Source: Cyanosarcina radialis HA8281-LM2 (GTDB lineage Bacteria > Cyanobacteriota > Cyanobacteriia > Cyanobacteriales > CCAP-1448). From it: a DNA stretch of 64,000 nucleotides. Below, piece after piece: positions 25,326 through 33,847 of the stretch. The notes beneath the pieces were generated by a model, which was not told where the DNA came from, ran no database searches, and saw nothing but the letters and a program-made list of their open reading frames with translations. Each line of letters starts with the position of its first letter. Within the stretch, counting starts at the first letter, position 1. The position numbers and the translations under genes were made by a program. The DNA lies in contig JAHHHA010000010.1 of the NCBI GenBank assembly GCA_019359615.1, positions 1 to 64,000 on the forward strand, written 5' to 3'.

Positions 25326-26156
25326 CTATATTCCCCGATCGCTACTCCCTCGTCGATACCAAAAAGCGATCGCACTTAAAAACATCAACCCCATTAACCC
25401 AGCTAGAGGATTGCCATCTACACCCGTAATCCAATCGGAAACGCGATCGGAATAACGCACCATTTGCCCCACGTTAATAATGTAATACCCCCACACTAAA
25501 CCAGCGTGCAGCCCGATCGAAGTTCCTAAACGCCCCCGATGTTTTCTTTTTGCCCAAACCAACGTTAATCCTAATAGCAACAATCCTGGAAATTGAGGAA
25601 AAGTCCGAATAACTTCAGATAGGGGCTTGATAAAGTGCGTTAAAGCAAACAAACCAGCATTTGCCCAGAGTGCTACAGAAAGACGATAATCTCTTTGCAA
25701 CTCATCTAGCAGCCAGCCTCGAAATACAAACTCTTCTGCTAAACCAACGCCCAAGGCGCTCAACAATCCTTCTAAAACTAGTTGAGGTAAAAATAGCTTT
25801 GGCTGTTGCCACTCTATCCAACCAATTTGCCCTTCTACCCCAAACAAAATTAGTACCAAAAACAGCCCAATAGTTAAACCATTGAGCAGTTCGATCGCAT
25901 TTTTTCTACTTCTCTCTAAACCATAGCTTTTAAAAACTTGAGTTTGCCCGTAAACCTTTTGGTTCCAAAACCGCAGCCAGGGGATAAATAACCCGAATAA
26001 CAGCCCCATCGTCAGGATCGTTACCAAATTGCGATCGCCCACCAAGAAGTGAATCGGCGCAGCCAGCGGGAGCCACAGCAGCAGCAAAACAGTCAAAAAG
26101 ATGCCCAGCCGTGCTAGGAGCGGGTACTGGGCTAGGCGAGGTAAATTCAGCCACAA
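25326..26156 (-). CDS. CPBP-family intramembrane metalloprotease
   Basis: 276 residues with about eight hydrophobic segments. The CPBP (CAAX protease and bacteriocin-processing) motif is AEEFVFRGWLLDEL (about 140-153: E-E-x-x-x-R), followed by FALTHFIKP (His) and a later histidine in GLHAGLVWGYY. It starts eight bases after clpS, on the same strand, so the two are one operon. The last 29 codons correspond to the repeat found four more times between 20590 and 24666. The substrate is unknown. Confidence 0.88.
   Translation of the reverse strand: MWLNLPRLAQYPLLARLGIFLTVLLLLWLPLAAPIHFLVGDRNLVTILTMGLLFGLFIPWLRFWNQKVYGQTQVFKSYGLERSRKNAIELLNGLTIGLFLVLILFGVEGQIGWIEWQQPKLFLPQLVLEGLLSALGVGLAEEFVFRGWLLDELQRDYRLSVALWANAGLFALTHFIKPLSEVIRTFPQFPGLLLLGLTLVWAKRKHRGRLGTSIGLHAGLVWGYYIINVGQMVRYSDRVSDWITGVDGNPLAGLMGLMFLSAIAFWYRRGSSDRGI
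25327..25412 (-). repeat. Copy E: source-like 3' end of the CPBP gene
   Basis: The functional gene end, encoding NPLAGLMGLMFLSAIAFWYR and RGSSDRGI-stop. It contains the intact HIP1 site that is split by the element in copies B and D. Confidence 0.9.
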
Positions 26157-26164
26157 AAGTTTTA

Positions 26165-26446
26165 TTATTCCTCTGGTTCGATCGAGCTAGTTAAACCGTG
26201 ATTTTTCAAAGTTTCGCAATAAAACTCGGCGTGTTCTAGAGCGCAGGCAATCACCAGCGCCTTGCCACTGTGATGAGCTTCCATCATAATGTCGATCGCT
26301 TGAGGTTGCGTCAGGTTAGGTACTGTGGTCAACAATACCTGGACCACGTACTCCATGGTATTGAAATCGTCGTTATGCAACAGCACGCGGTAGCGCGGTG
26401 CAAGTTTACGGGAAGTTGAACGCTTTTCAAGAGTTTCAACAGACAC
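26165..26446 (-). CDS. clpS: ATP-dependent Clp protease adaptor ClpS
   Basis: 93 residues. The signature YRVLLHNDDFNTMEYVVQVL (about 19-38) includes the N-end-rule substrate pocket (N-D-D and Met), and MMEAHHSGKALVIACALEHA holds the other pocket residues. It delivers N-degron substrates to ClpC/ClpP. It is the first gene of a probable two-gene operon with the CPBP protease. Confidence 0.95.
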   Translation of the reverse strand: MSVETLEKRSTSRKLAPRYRVLLHNDDFNTMEYVVQVLLTTVPNLTQPQAIDIMMEAHHSGKALVIACALEHAEFYCETLKNHGLTSSIEPEE

Positions 26447-26540
26447 AGATATACCTCTTCTTAATTAGTTCAACAGCTTTTCAGCAACACAGTCAGTTAT
26501 TCTAACAAAAGATCTCAAAAAACTGATAACTGCTACTGGT

Positions 26541-26864
26541 ATGACAGATCCATCAGTACCTCAGCCTCAAATTCGCGCCCGCGTCTTAGTTTCGGGAATC
26601 GTGCAAGGAGTGGGCTATCGGTTTGCCACCTCAGATCGGGCAGCAGAATTAGGAATCGCTGGTTGGGTAAGGAATTTAAGCGTTGGCGCTAGCCTGTGCG
26701 ATAGCACGTATCGTCGCGTCGAAGCCGTGTTTGAAGGCACTGAGGCAGCAGTATCGGCTATGGTTCGCTGGTGTCACCAAGGACCGCGAGGAGCCGTAGT
26801 TAAAGATGTTGCAGTGGAATACGAAGAAGTAGAAGGTTTGCGCGGATTTGAAATCCGGCGATAA
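26541..26864 (+). CDS. acyP: Acylphosphatase with an in-frame repeat insertion
   Basis: 107 residues. VSGIVQGVGYRFATSDRAAE has the catalytic Arg of the phosphate loop (V-Q-G-V-G-[FY]-R), and GIAGWVRNL the catalytic Asn. The family normally continues N-L-x-D/G-x-V-E-A-x-x-x-G. Here about ten extra residues (VGASLCDSTYR) lie between NLS and RVEAVFEG, encoded by a copy of the palindromic element (26680-26714). The insertion is at the loop after strand 2, so the fold may tolerate it. It hydrolyses acyl phosphates in the cytosol. Confidence 0.92.
   Translation: MTDPSVPQPQIRARVLVSGIVQGVGYRFATSDRAAELGIAGWVRNLSVGASLCDSTYRRVEAVFEGTEAAVSAMVRWCHQGPRGAVVKDVAVEYEEVEGLRGFEIRR
26680..26714. repeat. Palindromic element in frame inside acyP, copy 3
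   Basis: Reverse orientation of the 20986 element: GCG-TTGGCGCTAGCCTGTGCG and TAGCACGTATCG. Relative to the 25-bp form it has two extra single bases, making 27 bp, a multiple of three. Removing it restores AAGCGATCGTCGCG, a HIP1-like site. Confidence 0.8.
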
Positions 26865-26939
26865 TAATTGTTTTTTAAAGACGGCAGTTAATAGAAAAAT
26901 CTCTATAATTAAAATCAGGGGGTTTTTTATAGGATAAAT

Positions 26940-27326
26940 ATGGCTAATGAGCGAGAAGTATTAGCTGCTAATGAAGCTTTTTATCGAGCTTTTGAGAAAA
27001 AGGATATTGAAGCGATGAGTGCCATTTGGTCGCAAGGCACTGCTAGTCTTTGCATTCATCCAGGGCGAAATAGTTTGCGAGGTTGGAAAGCGATTAGAGC
27101 TTCTTGGGAGGCCATATTTAAAAATACTCAATATCTAGAAATTGAAACAGAGATTATCAGTGCAGAAGTACGTAATGACGTTGCCTATGTAGTTCTGGTC
27201 GAAAAGGTGCTGCAAGTAAGTGGTGGCAGAAGAGTACGATCGCAGTCGATGGCCACAAATATCTTTGAAAAGATGGCATCTTCTTGGTATTTAGTTCATC
27301 ATCACGGTAGTCCACTAATGGGTTAG
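26940..27326 (+). CDS. SnoaL/NTF2-like (DUF4440-type) protein
   Basis: 128 residues of the NTF2-like cone fold: VLAANEAFYRAFEKKDIEAM at the N-terminus, then WSQGTASLCIHPGRNSLRGW, and the C-terminal strands WYLVHHHGSPLM. These match a subgroup of nuclear-transport-factor-2-like proteins (SnoaL_3) common in cyanobacteria. No enzyme activity can be assigned. Start ATG at 26940. Confidence 0.8.
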   Translation: MANEREVLAANEAFYRAFEKKDIEAMSAIWSQGTASLCIHPGRNSLRGWKAIRASWEAIFKNTQYLEIETEIISAEVRNDVAYVVLVEKVLQVSGGRRVRSQSMATNIFEKMASSWYLVHHHGSPLMG

Positions 27327-27418
27327 ATTGATATCAAAACCGCTTGTATAAGCGCACTACATATTATGACCGATTAACCGGATTTGATATGACTTTGCTT
27401 AGCGAATGAATTGGCAGC

Positions 27419-27838
27419 TTACATACCTATAATATGAACTACCAATTCTCTCATATGTCCGTGTTTGCGGTGTTCCCAGAGGTAAATACCTTGCCAGGTT
27501 CCTAACACCAATCTACCTTGCGCGATCGGGATTTGCTCGGAGGTATGAGTAATAGCAGTGCGGATGTGGGCTGGCATATCGTCGGGGCCTTCTGTACTGT
27601 GAATGTAGCTTTTGCCGTCTTCCGGTACTAACTTGGCAAAGAATTTTTCTAGATCTAATAGCACATCTGGATCGGCATTTTCTTGAATTATTAAACTGGC
27701 AGAAGTATGGCGCAGAAATATAGTACAAAGTCCGGTTCTTATTCCCGATTCGGTTACGATCGCCTGCACTTTAGAAGTGATTTTGCACAGCGATTTACCT
27801 GCCGTCTGCACTCGAAGTAGATGTTGATGTTGATTCAC
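27419..27838 (-). CDS. YjbQ/UPF0047 family protein (secondary thiamine-phosphate synthase type)
   Basis: 139 residues covering the whole family: GLCTIFLRHTSASLIIQENA with the metal-binding His, STEGPDDMPAHIRTAI with H-x-x-x-A, and LGTWQGIYLWEHRKHGHMRE at the C-terminus. Some members have weak thiamine-phosphate synthase activity, and the physiological role is not settled. GTG start at 27838. Standalone gene. Confidence 0.9.
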   Translation of the reverse strand: MNQHQHLLRVQTAGKSLCKITSKVQAIVTESGIRTGLCTIFLRHTSASLIIQENADPDVLLDLEKFFAKLVPEDGKSYIHSTEGPDDMPAHIRTAITHTSEQIPIAQGRLVLGTWQGIYLWEHRKHGHMRELVVHIIGM

Positions 27839-27977
27839 GATCGCTGATTTATTTGATAATGCTACTCTCTAGTCTGACTCCATACTAGTATTATTAGACA
27901 ACTATAAACCTTGTCGCGTAGCATAATACTACACAAAAATTGGTACGCTAGATCGAGAGTGAGAAGGAGAATCAAAG

Positions 27978-28000
27978 CCTCTCTCCTCGTAGGAGAGAGG
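27978..28000. repeat. Perfect 10-bp inverted repeat (CCTCTCTCCT/AGGAGAGAGG)
   Basis: Hairpin in the 247-bp gap before argS, with a loop of CGT. No T-run follows, so it is more likely a dispersed repeat of the CCTCTCC type than a terminator. Confidence 0.75.
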
Positions 28001-28085
28001 TTTGGAGAGAGGTCAAAATTGCACTGTACCCAATCCTTTCTAACTTGCATACCTGCAAATTTATGGAAACTCCTTACCTTAAATC

Positions 28086-29843
28086 ATGAACTCAATCCAA
28101 GAAGAACTTAAATTAAAATTCCAAGTAGCGATCGCCCAAGCATTGGATACAGAGGGCGCTGAAACCGACCCGATGCTGGTTCCTGCCAGCAATCCGCAAT
28201 TTGGCGATTATCAATCTAACGTCGCCATGTCTTTGGCGAAAAAGGTAGGAAAACCACCAAGAGCGATCGCCGAATCTATAGTCCAACATTTAGATCTGGC
28301 CGATCTTTGCGAACCTCCAACCATTGCCGGGCCGGGTTTTATCAACTTGACGCTAAAACCTGCATATCTAGAAGCCCAACTCAATGCTATCTCCAGAGAC
28401 GATCGCCTGGGAGTAGCAACAACCAAACACCCGCTGCGAGCGATCGTGGATTTTTCTAGTCCCAACATTGCTAAAGAAATGCACGTCGGCCACCTGCGAT
28501 CGACGATTATTGGAGATTGCATCGCTCGGATTTTAGAATTTCGGGGTCAGGATGTCTTGCGACTCAATCACGTCGGCGATTGGGGTACTCAGTTTGGGAT
28601 GTTGATCGCCTACCTGCGGGAAAAATATCCAGAGGCGCTAACTACCAGGGATGCTTTAGATCTAGGAGATTTAGTCGAGTTTTACCGTCAAGCCAAAAAG
28701 CGGTTCGACGGAGATCCGGCTTTTCAGGAAACTGCCAGACTTGAAGTGGTGAAGTTGCAATCTGGCGTAGAAGAGTCTCGCTTTGCTTGGAATTTGCTAT
28801 GCGAACAATCGCGGCGCGAGTTTCAGCAAATCTACCAACTGTTAGACGTGCGGTTAGACGAACGAGGAGAATCTTTCTACAATCCTTTGCTGCCAGCAGT
28901 AGTAGAAGATCTCGACCAGGCAGGTTTATTAGTCGAGGACGCTGGGGCTAAGTGCGTATTCTTAGAAGGCTTTACTAACAAAGCTGGGGAACCTTTGCCT
29001 TTAATCGTGCAAAAATCCGACGGGGGTTATAACTACGCCACCACCGACTTAGCCGCCCTCCGCTACCGCATCCAAGAAGATGAAGCTAAGCGAATTATTT
29101 ACATCACAGATGCAGGACAAGCCTCTCACTTTGCCCAAGTATTTCAGGTAGCGCGGCGGGCAGGTTGGATTCCTGATGATGTCGAGTTGGTTCACGTTCC
29201 CTTTGGTTTAGTGCTAGGTGAAGACGGCAGAAAAGTAAGCACTCGTGCGGGGGAATCTGTCAGGTTAAAGGATTTGCTAGAGGAAGCGATCGCTCGATTT
29301 CGGGCTTACCTAGAAGCCAAATGTATTGAAGACCAACGGGAGGAAACCGCAGAATTTAAAGCTGAGGTGTCCAAAGTAGTTGGTATCAGCGCGGTGAAGT
29401 ATGCCGACTTAAGCCAAAACCGCACTAGCAATTACATCTTTAGTTACGACAAGATGCTAGCACCACTGGGGAATACTGCACCCTATATGCTGTATGCTTA
29501 CGCCCGAATTCGGAGTATCGGTCGTAAGGGACAAATTGATTTCGATCGGTTAGGAAATGAAGCAAAAGTTTTACTCCAAGACGAAACGGAATTAAATTTA
29601 GCCAAGCATTTATTGCAATTGAGCGAGACGATTAATGCTGTCGAAACCGACTTACTGCCGAATCGGTTGTGTCAGTATTTATTTGAATTGAGCCAGAAAT
29701 TCAATCAATTTTACGATCGCTGTCCGGTACTAGAGGCAGAAGCACCTGTAAAAACATCTCGATTGCTGTTGTGCGACTTGACGGCTAGAACTTTAAAGCT
29801 AGGGCTAGCTCTCTTAGGAATTCCAGTCTTAGAGCGAATGTAG
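28086..29843 (+). CDS. argS: Arginyl-tRNA synthetase
   Basis: 585 residues, normal length. The N-terminal Arg-tRNA domain spans 1-110. The class I HIGH motif is present as [20 protein letters not shown] (about 119-138). The KMSK-equivalent region is [12 protein letters not shown] (about 376-387), as in ArgRS lineages lacking a canonical KMSKS. The C-terminal DALR anticodon-binding domain (about 460-585) includes [18 protein letters not shown]. Charges tRNA-Arg. ATG start at 28086. Confidence 0.97.
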   Translation: MNSIQEELKLKFQVAIAQALDTEGAETDPMLVPASNPQFGDYQSNVAMSLAKKVGKPPRAIAESIVQHLDLADLCEPPTIAGPGFINLTLKPAYLEAQLNAISRDDRLGVATTKHPLRAIVDFSSPNIAKEMHVGHLRSTIIGDCIARILEFRGQDVLRLNHVGDWGTQFGMLIAYLREKYPEALTTRDALDLGDLVEFYRQAKKRFDGDPAFQETARLEVVKLQSGVEESRFAWNLLCEQSRREFQQIYQLLDVRLDERGESFYNPLLPAVVEDLDQAGLLVEDAGAKCVFLEGFTNKAGEPLPLIVQKSDGGYNYATTDLAALRYRIQEDEAKRIIYITDAGQASHFAQVFQVARRAGWIPDDVELVHVPFGLVLGEDGRKVSTRAGESVRLKDLLEEAIARFRAYLEAKCIEDQREETAEFKAEVSKVVGISAVKYADLSQNRTSNYIFSYDKMLAPLGNTAPYMLYAYARIRSIGRKGQIDFDRLGNEAKVLLQDETELNLAKHLLQLSETINAVETDLLPNRLCQYLFELSQKFNQFYDRCPVLEAEAPVKTSRLLLCDLTARTLKLGLALLGIPVLERM

Positions 29844-29938
29844 AATATACATTTGGCAAAAGTCGATAACGTATCAAAATCATCTGCGTTTATCTGCATC
29901 CATCTGCTGTTAATCTGCGTTATAAATCTAAAGTTTGG

Positions 29939-30472
29939 ATGTTTGCCAAAGATCTAATCAAAAAAATGGTGTTAGAAACCGATCGCTTAATTTTGCGCGA
30001 ACTAACACTCAACGATGTAGACGATCTACTTAAAGTTTTGGGCGATCGCGAAGCCATGAAGTTTTACCCTCAGCCGTTCGATCGCCCGATGACTCAGGCA
30101 TGGATCGAACGAAATATCGACAGGTATAAGCAAAACGGCTTCGGATTGTGGGCAACAATTCTCAAAGAAAGTAATAAGTTAATTGGCGATTGTGGATTAG
30201 TCGTGCAACAAGTTAATGGGGTTGAAGAGGTAGAAATTGGCTACCATATTCGTCGCGATCTGTGGGGACGAGGTTTAGCCACAGAAGCGGCTCAAGCCTG
30301 TCGCGATTGGGGGTTCGATCGATTAGGTGGCGATCGACTAATCTCCTTGATTCATCCTGGTAACATCGCCTCTCGTCGGGTGGCTGAAAAGGTGGGGATG
30401 AGCCTAATCGAAGAGATAGAGTGGAAACATAAATCGACGTGTATTTATGCAGTCGAACGGGAAGTAAGGTAG
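29939..30472 (+). CDS. GNAT acetyltransferase (RimJ/RimL type)
   Basis: 177 residues from 29939, or 168 from the second ATG at 29966, where the family consensus (LETDRLILREL) begins and which I consider more likely. The acetyl-CoA loop is RRDLWGRGLATEAAQACRDW (about 107-126). ASRRVAEKVGM is the conserved C-terminal helix. Acts on protein N-termini or small molecules, target unknown. Standalone gene after argS. Confidence 0.85.
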   Translation: MFAKDLIKKMVLETDRLILRELTLNDVDDLLKVLGDREAMKFYPQPFDRPMTQAWIERNIDRYKQNGFGLWATILKESNKLIGDCGLVVQQVNGVEEVEIGYHIRRDLWGRGLATEAAQACRDWGFDRLGGDRLISLIHPGNIASRRVAEKVGMSLIEEIEWKHKSTCIYAVEREVR

Positions 30473-30559
30473 ATCGCAATCGCGGATCTCGTAGGTTGGG
30501 TTGACGCTAGGAAACCGAACATCGATCGATGTGTTGAAGTAACAGATATATTGGGAACC

Positions 30560-30686
30560 ATCAAACAGCCAAAAATTTCTGAATCACATCTTGAGTTCGA
30601 TTTCTAAAATAATCGAAGGTTGAATGACTTCGGTAGGTTCGTCTAATAAAAGTAACTGAGGACGACCCATTAAAGCACGGGCGATC
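30560..30686 (-). pseudogene. Duplicated, internally deleted 3' end of urtE
   Basis: The minus strand matches the end of urtE (31496-31760) in two blocks: the last about 36 bases (encoding TQDVIQKFLAV-stop) and a block around the Walker B region (RPQLLLLDEPTEG area). About 143 bp between them is missing. Differences in the second block are few. It lies just upstream of the DUF104/PIN module, so that module is bracketed by two copies of the urtE end. Confidence 0.9.
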
Positions 30687-30749
30687 TCGCAGGAAAAGTA
30701 ATTTGTATGCCATCATGAGAAAGTCAAGATCGAGCGTAAAGAAATAAAT

Positions 30750-30986
30750 ATGACAATAACTACAGAAGCGGTATACGAGCAAGGAGTGCTGAGACTAGAT
30801 CGGCCAATTCCATTAGCTGAAGGAACTCGTGTCGAAGTCGTTGTTATCTCAACTAAATTTTCTGAAGATAGTACGCCTAGCGAGATTTTAGCTAAGATTG
30901 CTGCTTTACCTTTAGAGGGAGATAGCGATGAGTTCTCTGGGCGAGAACACGATAAAATGCTTTATCCTTCGTCAAGTGCAACATGA
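30750..30986 (+). CDS. DUF104-family antitoxin
   Basis: 78 residues. The N-terminal TTEAVYEQGVLRLDRPIPLA and GTRVEVVVI form the AbrB-like DUF104 (AF2212-type) domain, followed by an acidic flexible tail that would bind the toxin. The stop overlaps the PIN toxin start (ATGA), a typical toxin-antitoxin organisation. Confidence 0.88.
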   Translation: MTITTEAVYEQGVLRLDRPIPLAEGTRVEVVVISTKFSEDSTPSEILAKIAALPLEGDSDEFSGREHDKMLYPSSSAT

Positions 30987-31378
30987 TTTTTGTAGATACT
31001 AGTGCCTGGTTTGCTAGCATTGTACCCTCAGATACCGATTACAAAACTGCTGCTACTTGGGTGACTCAAAATACTCAACCCCTGCTGACAACCGATTACG
31101 TTGTAGATGAAACTCTAACTCTTCTGAGAAGTCGGGGTGAGGCTTTGAGAGCAAGCAACTTAGGGGAGGCATTCTTTTCAGGTACTCTGGCAACCCTCTA
31201 TTTCTTAACGAAAGAAGATATTCAACATACTTGGCAGATTTTTCAACATTTCTCCGATAAAAATTGGAGTTTTACGGACTGTTCTAGCCGAGTTGTGATG
31301 GCTAAACTCAATTTGACTGATGCCTTCACCTTCGATAGTCATTTTCGCCAATTTGGGTTCGTCAACGTTGTGCCTTAA
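30983..31378 (+). CDS. PIN-domain toxin (VapC-type)
   Basis: 131 residues. MIFVDTSAWFASIVPSDTDY has the first catalytic Asp, TTDYVVDETLTLL the Glu, SFTDCSSRVVMAKLNLTDAF the third Asp (FTDC), and FTFDSHFRQFGF the C-terminal Asp. A full PIN active site, so it is a probable RNase. Overlaps its DUF104 antitoxin by four bases. Located next to urtE and convergent with it. Confidence 0.92.
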   Translation: MIFVDTSAWFASIVPSDTDYKTAATWVTQNTQPLLTTDYVVDETLTLLRSRGEALRASNLGEAFFSGTLATLYFLTKEDIQHTWQIFQHFSDKNWSFTDCSSRVVMAKLNLTDAFTFDSHFRQFGFVNVVP

Positions 31379-31496
31379 AAAGCGATCGCTTCCATAGCCA
31401 AACCTCTTCTCTAGTTCGATCGCAGATCTTGTCGGTTAGGTTAAACGCAGTGAAACCCAACTTCGACTAAATTTGTCAGGCATTCCAAGATAGCTA

Positions 31497-32198
31497 TCAA
31501 ACAGCCAAAAATTTCTGAATCACATCTTGAGATAGTTCGCTAGTCGGGCCAGAAGCGACTATACCCCCTTTTTGCATGGCATAGTAGCGATCGGCTTGTC
31601 GGACGAAGTGCAAGTGTTGTTCGACTAATAACACTGAAATCCCGGTAGTGGCAACAATCCGCTTGATAGCTGCTTCGATTTCTAAAATAATCGAAGGTTG
31701 AATCCCTTCGGTAGGTTCGTCTAATAAAAGTAACTGAGGGCGACCCATTAAAGCACGGGCGATCGCTAGCTGTTGTTGCTGTCCTCCGCTCAAGTCGCCA
31801 CCCATGCGCCAGAGCATGGTTTTTAACACCGGAAACAATTCAAATATTTCTGCGGGGATTTGCTCTTTGCCCCTGTAACCTTTACGAGTGGCCTCGAAAC
31901 CGATTAACAGATTTTCTTTCACCGTCAGCCGAGGAAAAATTTCTCGTCCTTGGGGAACGTAGCCGACTCCCATTTTGGCCCGGCGATCGGCTGATTTATC
32001 GGTGATAGTTTTATCGGCAAAATCAATTCTGCCAGTTCTAGGTTTGATTAGCCCGATAATGGTTTTTAAAAGAGTAGTTTTGCCAACTCCATTGCGTCCG
32101 ATCAAGCAGATCGTCTCTCCTGCGGATACGCTTAAATCTACATTCCGCAGAATATGGCTTTCACCATAGTAAACATTGAGATTGGAAATTTGCAGCAT
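31497..32198 (-). CDS. urtE: Urea ABC transporter ATP-binding subunit UrtE
   Basis: 233 residues, LivF-like. Walker A GRNGVGKTT (about 35-43), signature LSGGQQQQLAIARAL (about 136-150), Walker B LLLLDEPTEGIQPSI, switch His in VEQHL. With UrtD it powers the UrtBC channel. Separated from urtD by a MazF-type toxin-antitoxin pair, which is unusual in urt operons. Confidence 0.96.
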   Translation of the reverse strand: MLQISNLNVYYGESHILRNVDLSVSAGETICLIGRNGVGKTTLLKTIIGLIKPRTGRIDFADKTITDKSADRRAKMGVGYVPQGREIFPRLTVKENLLIGFEATRKGYRGKEQIPAEIFELFPVLKTMLWRMGGDLSGGQQQQLAIARALMGRPQLLLLDEPTEGIQPSIILEIEAAIKRIVATTGISVLLVEQHLHFVRQADRYYAMQKGGIVASGPTSELSQDVIQKFLAV

Positions 32199-32243
32199 TA
32201 GTTTATATCTAGCAATTAGTGAAAATAAGGTAAAAAATGCAAT

Positions 32244-32594
32244 TTATCTACCCATGATTGCCTGGATAACCTTCTCAAGAGCTTGACAATCTGATGTCTG
32301 AAGTTGACCTAATTTTCTGATAACCAAACTTCGATCGATTGTAGTCAGAACGGGTTTAATAATTGAAGGTTTGATTAAGCCAGCAGCTTGCCATTGGGCG
32401 ATCGTTATTTCACCAAATGTACTGCCTGGATTTGCTTGACTGGTAATAGCCATTAAGATGAGATCCGATCGCTCTTGATGATAAGCGTCAGAACTAACGA
32501 CGACGGCTGGACGCTTCTGGCTTGTTGTTTGGTCGGTGAACGGAAAGGGCACTAAGACAACATCGCCAAATTCATAAGTTGTCATATTCGGCAT
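32244..32594 (-). CDS. MazF/PemK-family toxin
   Basis: 116 residues, or 113 from the second Met. YEFGDVVLVPFPFTDQTTSQ KRPAVVVS is the conserved MazF start, and LILMAITSQ carries the S/T of the active region. It is an mRNA interferase by family. Its start overlaps the 3' end of the DUF2281 gene by 23 bases, or 14 from the second Met, so the pair is coupled. It lies inside the urt operon on the same strand. Confidence 0.9.
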   Translation of the reverse strand: MPNMTTYEFGDVVLVPFPFTDQTTSQKRPAVVVSSDAYHQERSDLILMAITSQANPGSTFGEITIAQWQAAGLIKPSIIKPVLTTIDRSLVIRKLGQLQTSDCQALEKVIQAIMGR

Positions 32595-32790
32595 CAGCAG
32601 GGTTGTCCCAAACTCTTTGTAGCAACGGCTCAGAAAGCTTTGCTGCTGCCATAGTCAACCACCTATCCGTATGGCGCTCGTAGAGAAAGTCAATAAAATC
32701 TTCAACTTCAGTAACTTTCTCAGGAGGCAATTGCTGGAGCTTTTCCATCATTCTTTGCTCGTAAGAGTTGTAACTTTTCATTATCGGCAC
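32572..32790 (-). CDS. DUF2281-type antitoxin
   Basis: 72 residues. EKLQQLPPEKVTEVEDFIDF LYERH is the DUF2281 core, which is commonly partnered with MazF or PIN toxins in cyanobacteria. The C-terminal WDNPADAEYDNL is the acidic tail expected to contact the toxin. It is located 31 bases after urtD on the same strand. Confidence 0.88.
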   Translation of the reverse strand: MPIMKSYNSYEQRMMEKLQQLPPEKVTEVEDFIDFLYERHTDRWLTMAAAKLSEPLLQRVWDNPADAEYDNL

Positions 32791-32821
32791 GATTTCTACT
32801 GTTCTTCAAATTTAGCTAAAT

Positions 32822-33634
32822 TCACGCCTCAGTTTCTTCTTGTTTGCCTAAATAAACTTCGATCACTCGCGGATCGGTTTGAACTTCTTCAAAGTCGCCT
32901 TCGCACAACACCGTACCTTCATGCAGCACCGTGACCTTGCGGGCAATCTGACGGACGAATTCCATATCGTGTTCGATGACTAAAATTGAATGACTTTCGG
33001 CCAGGGCTAACAATAAGTCGCCGACGTTTTGGGTTTCTTCATCCGTCAGTCCGGCTACGGGTTCGTCAACTAGCAACAGGTCGGGCGATTGGGCTACTAA
33101 CATCCCGATTTCTAATCTTTGTTTCTCGCCGTGAGAAAGTAAGGCCGCAGGCAAATCGGCTTTGGCGGTTAAACCCACAGTTTCTAAAAGGGAAATTACT
33201 CGACGGCGATCGCTACTATTAGAACGACGGAACAAAGTGCCAACAATATTTTTTTTGGGGTTACAAGCAAGTTCTAAGTTTTCGCGTGGAGTCAGGTTGA
33301 GAAAAACTCTCGGAGTTTGAAACTTCCGTCCAATTCCTAGTCGAGCGATTTGATGTTCGGCTAGGCGTTTAGTATTTCTGCCTTTGAATCTTACCTGGCC
33401 CTCAGTCGGTTGCACTTTACCCGTAATTGCATCTAGAAAAGTTGTCTTCCCCGCCCCGTTGGGACCGATTACTACTCGCAGTTCTCCGACATCCATGCTG
33501 AAGTCCAAATGGTTCAGAGCCTTGAAACCATCAAAACTAACGGTTAAATTTTCTGTTTCGACAATTTTCTCGCCGATCGTACTAACTGTTGCTACTGGTT
33601 TTGTATCCTCAAAATTGTCCATAAATTTTTCCAC
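32822..33634 (-). CDS. urtD: Urea ABC transporter ATP-binding subunit UrtD
   Basis: 270 residues, LivG-like. Walker A GPNGAGKTT (about 57-65), signature LSHGEKQRLEIGML (about 166-179), Walker B LLLVDEPVAGLTDEE, switch IEHDMEF. The N-terminal 25 residues are variable, and the start may be Met5. Partner of UrtE. Confidence 0.96.
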   Translation of the reverse strand: MEKFMDNFEDTKPVATVSTIGEKIVETENLTVSFDGFKALNHLDFSMDVGELRVVIGPNGAGKTTFLDAITGKVQPTEGQVRFKGRNTKRLAEHQIARLGIGRKFQTPRVFLNLTPRENLELACNPKKNIVGTLFRRSNSSDRRRVISLLETVGLTAKADLPAALLSHGEKQRLEIGMLVAQSPDLLLVDEPVAGLTDEETQNVGDLLLALAESHSILVIEHDMEFVRQIARKVTVLHEGTVLCEGDFEEVQTDPRVIEVYLGKQEETEA

Positions 33635-33847
33635 TGACTGGCAATCGGATAAAACTCGATCGCTCTATAGATTGCTGTGAATTAAAAACTGGGATGGGGT
33701 GGTTTTGACTTCAAATTCGATCGCGTGCGGCTGAGATGATGTGGGCTATCGGTGGGGCAGTTCGATCGACGTTGATGCTTGGGAAACAACAGGGTTGGCA
33801 AAACCTGCCCCTACGAATATTTCCGATCTGATACGATCGACTAACGC

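Noticed and set aside
20590-25412. Integron with attC sites
   Set aside because: The repeat is a coding gene tail without R-sequence/core-site palindromes, and no IntI is present. Only the layout resembles an integron.
30561-30782. 73-codon minus-strand gene
   Set aside because: It is the deleted urtE fragment read through with a spurious upstream part.
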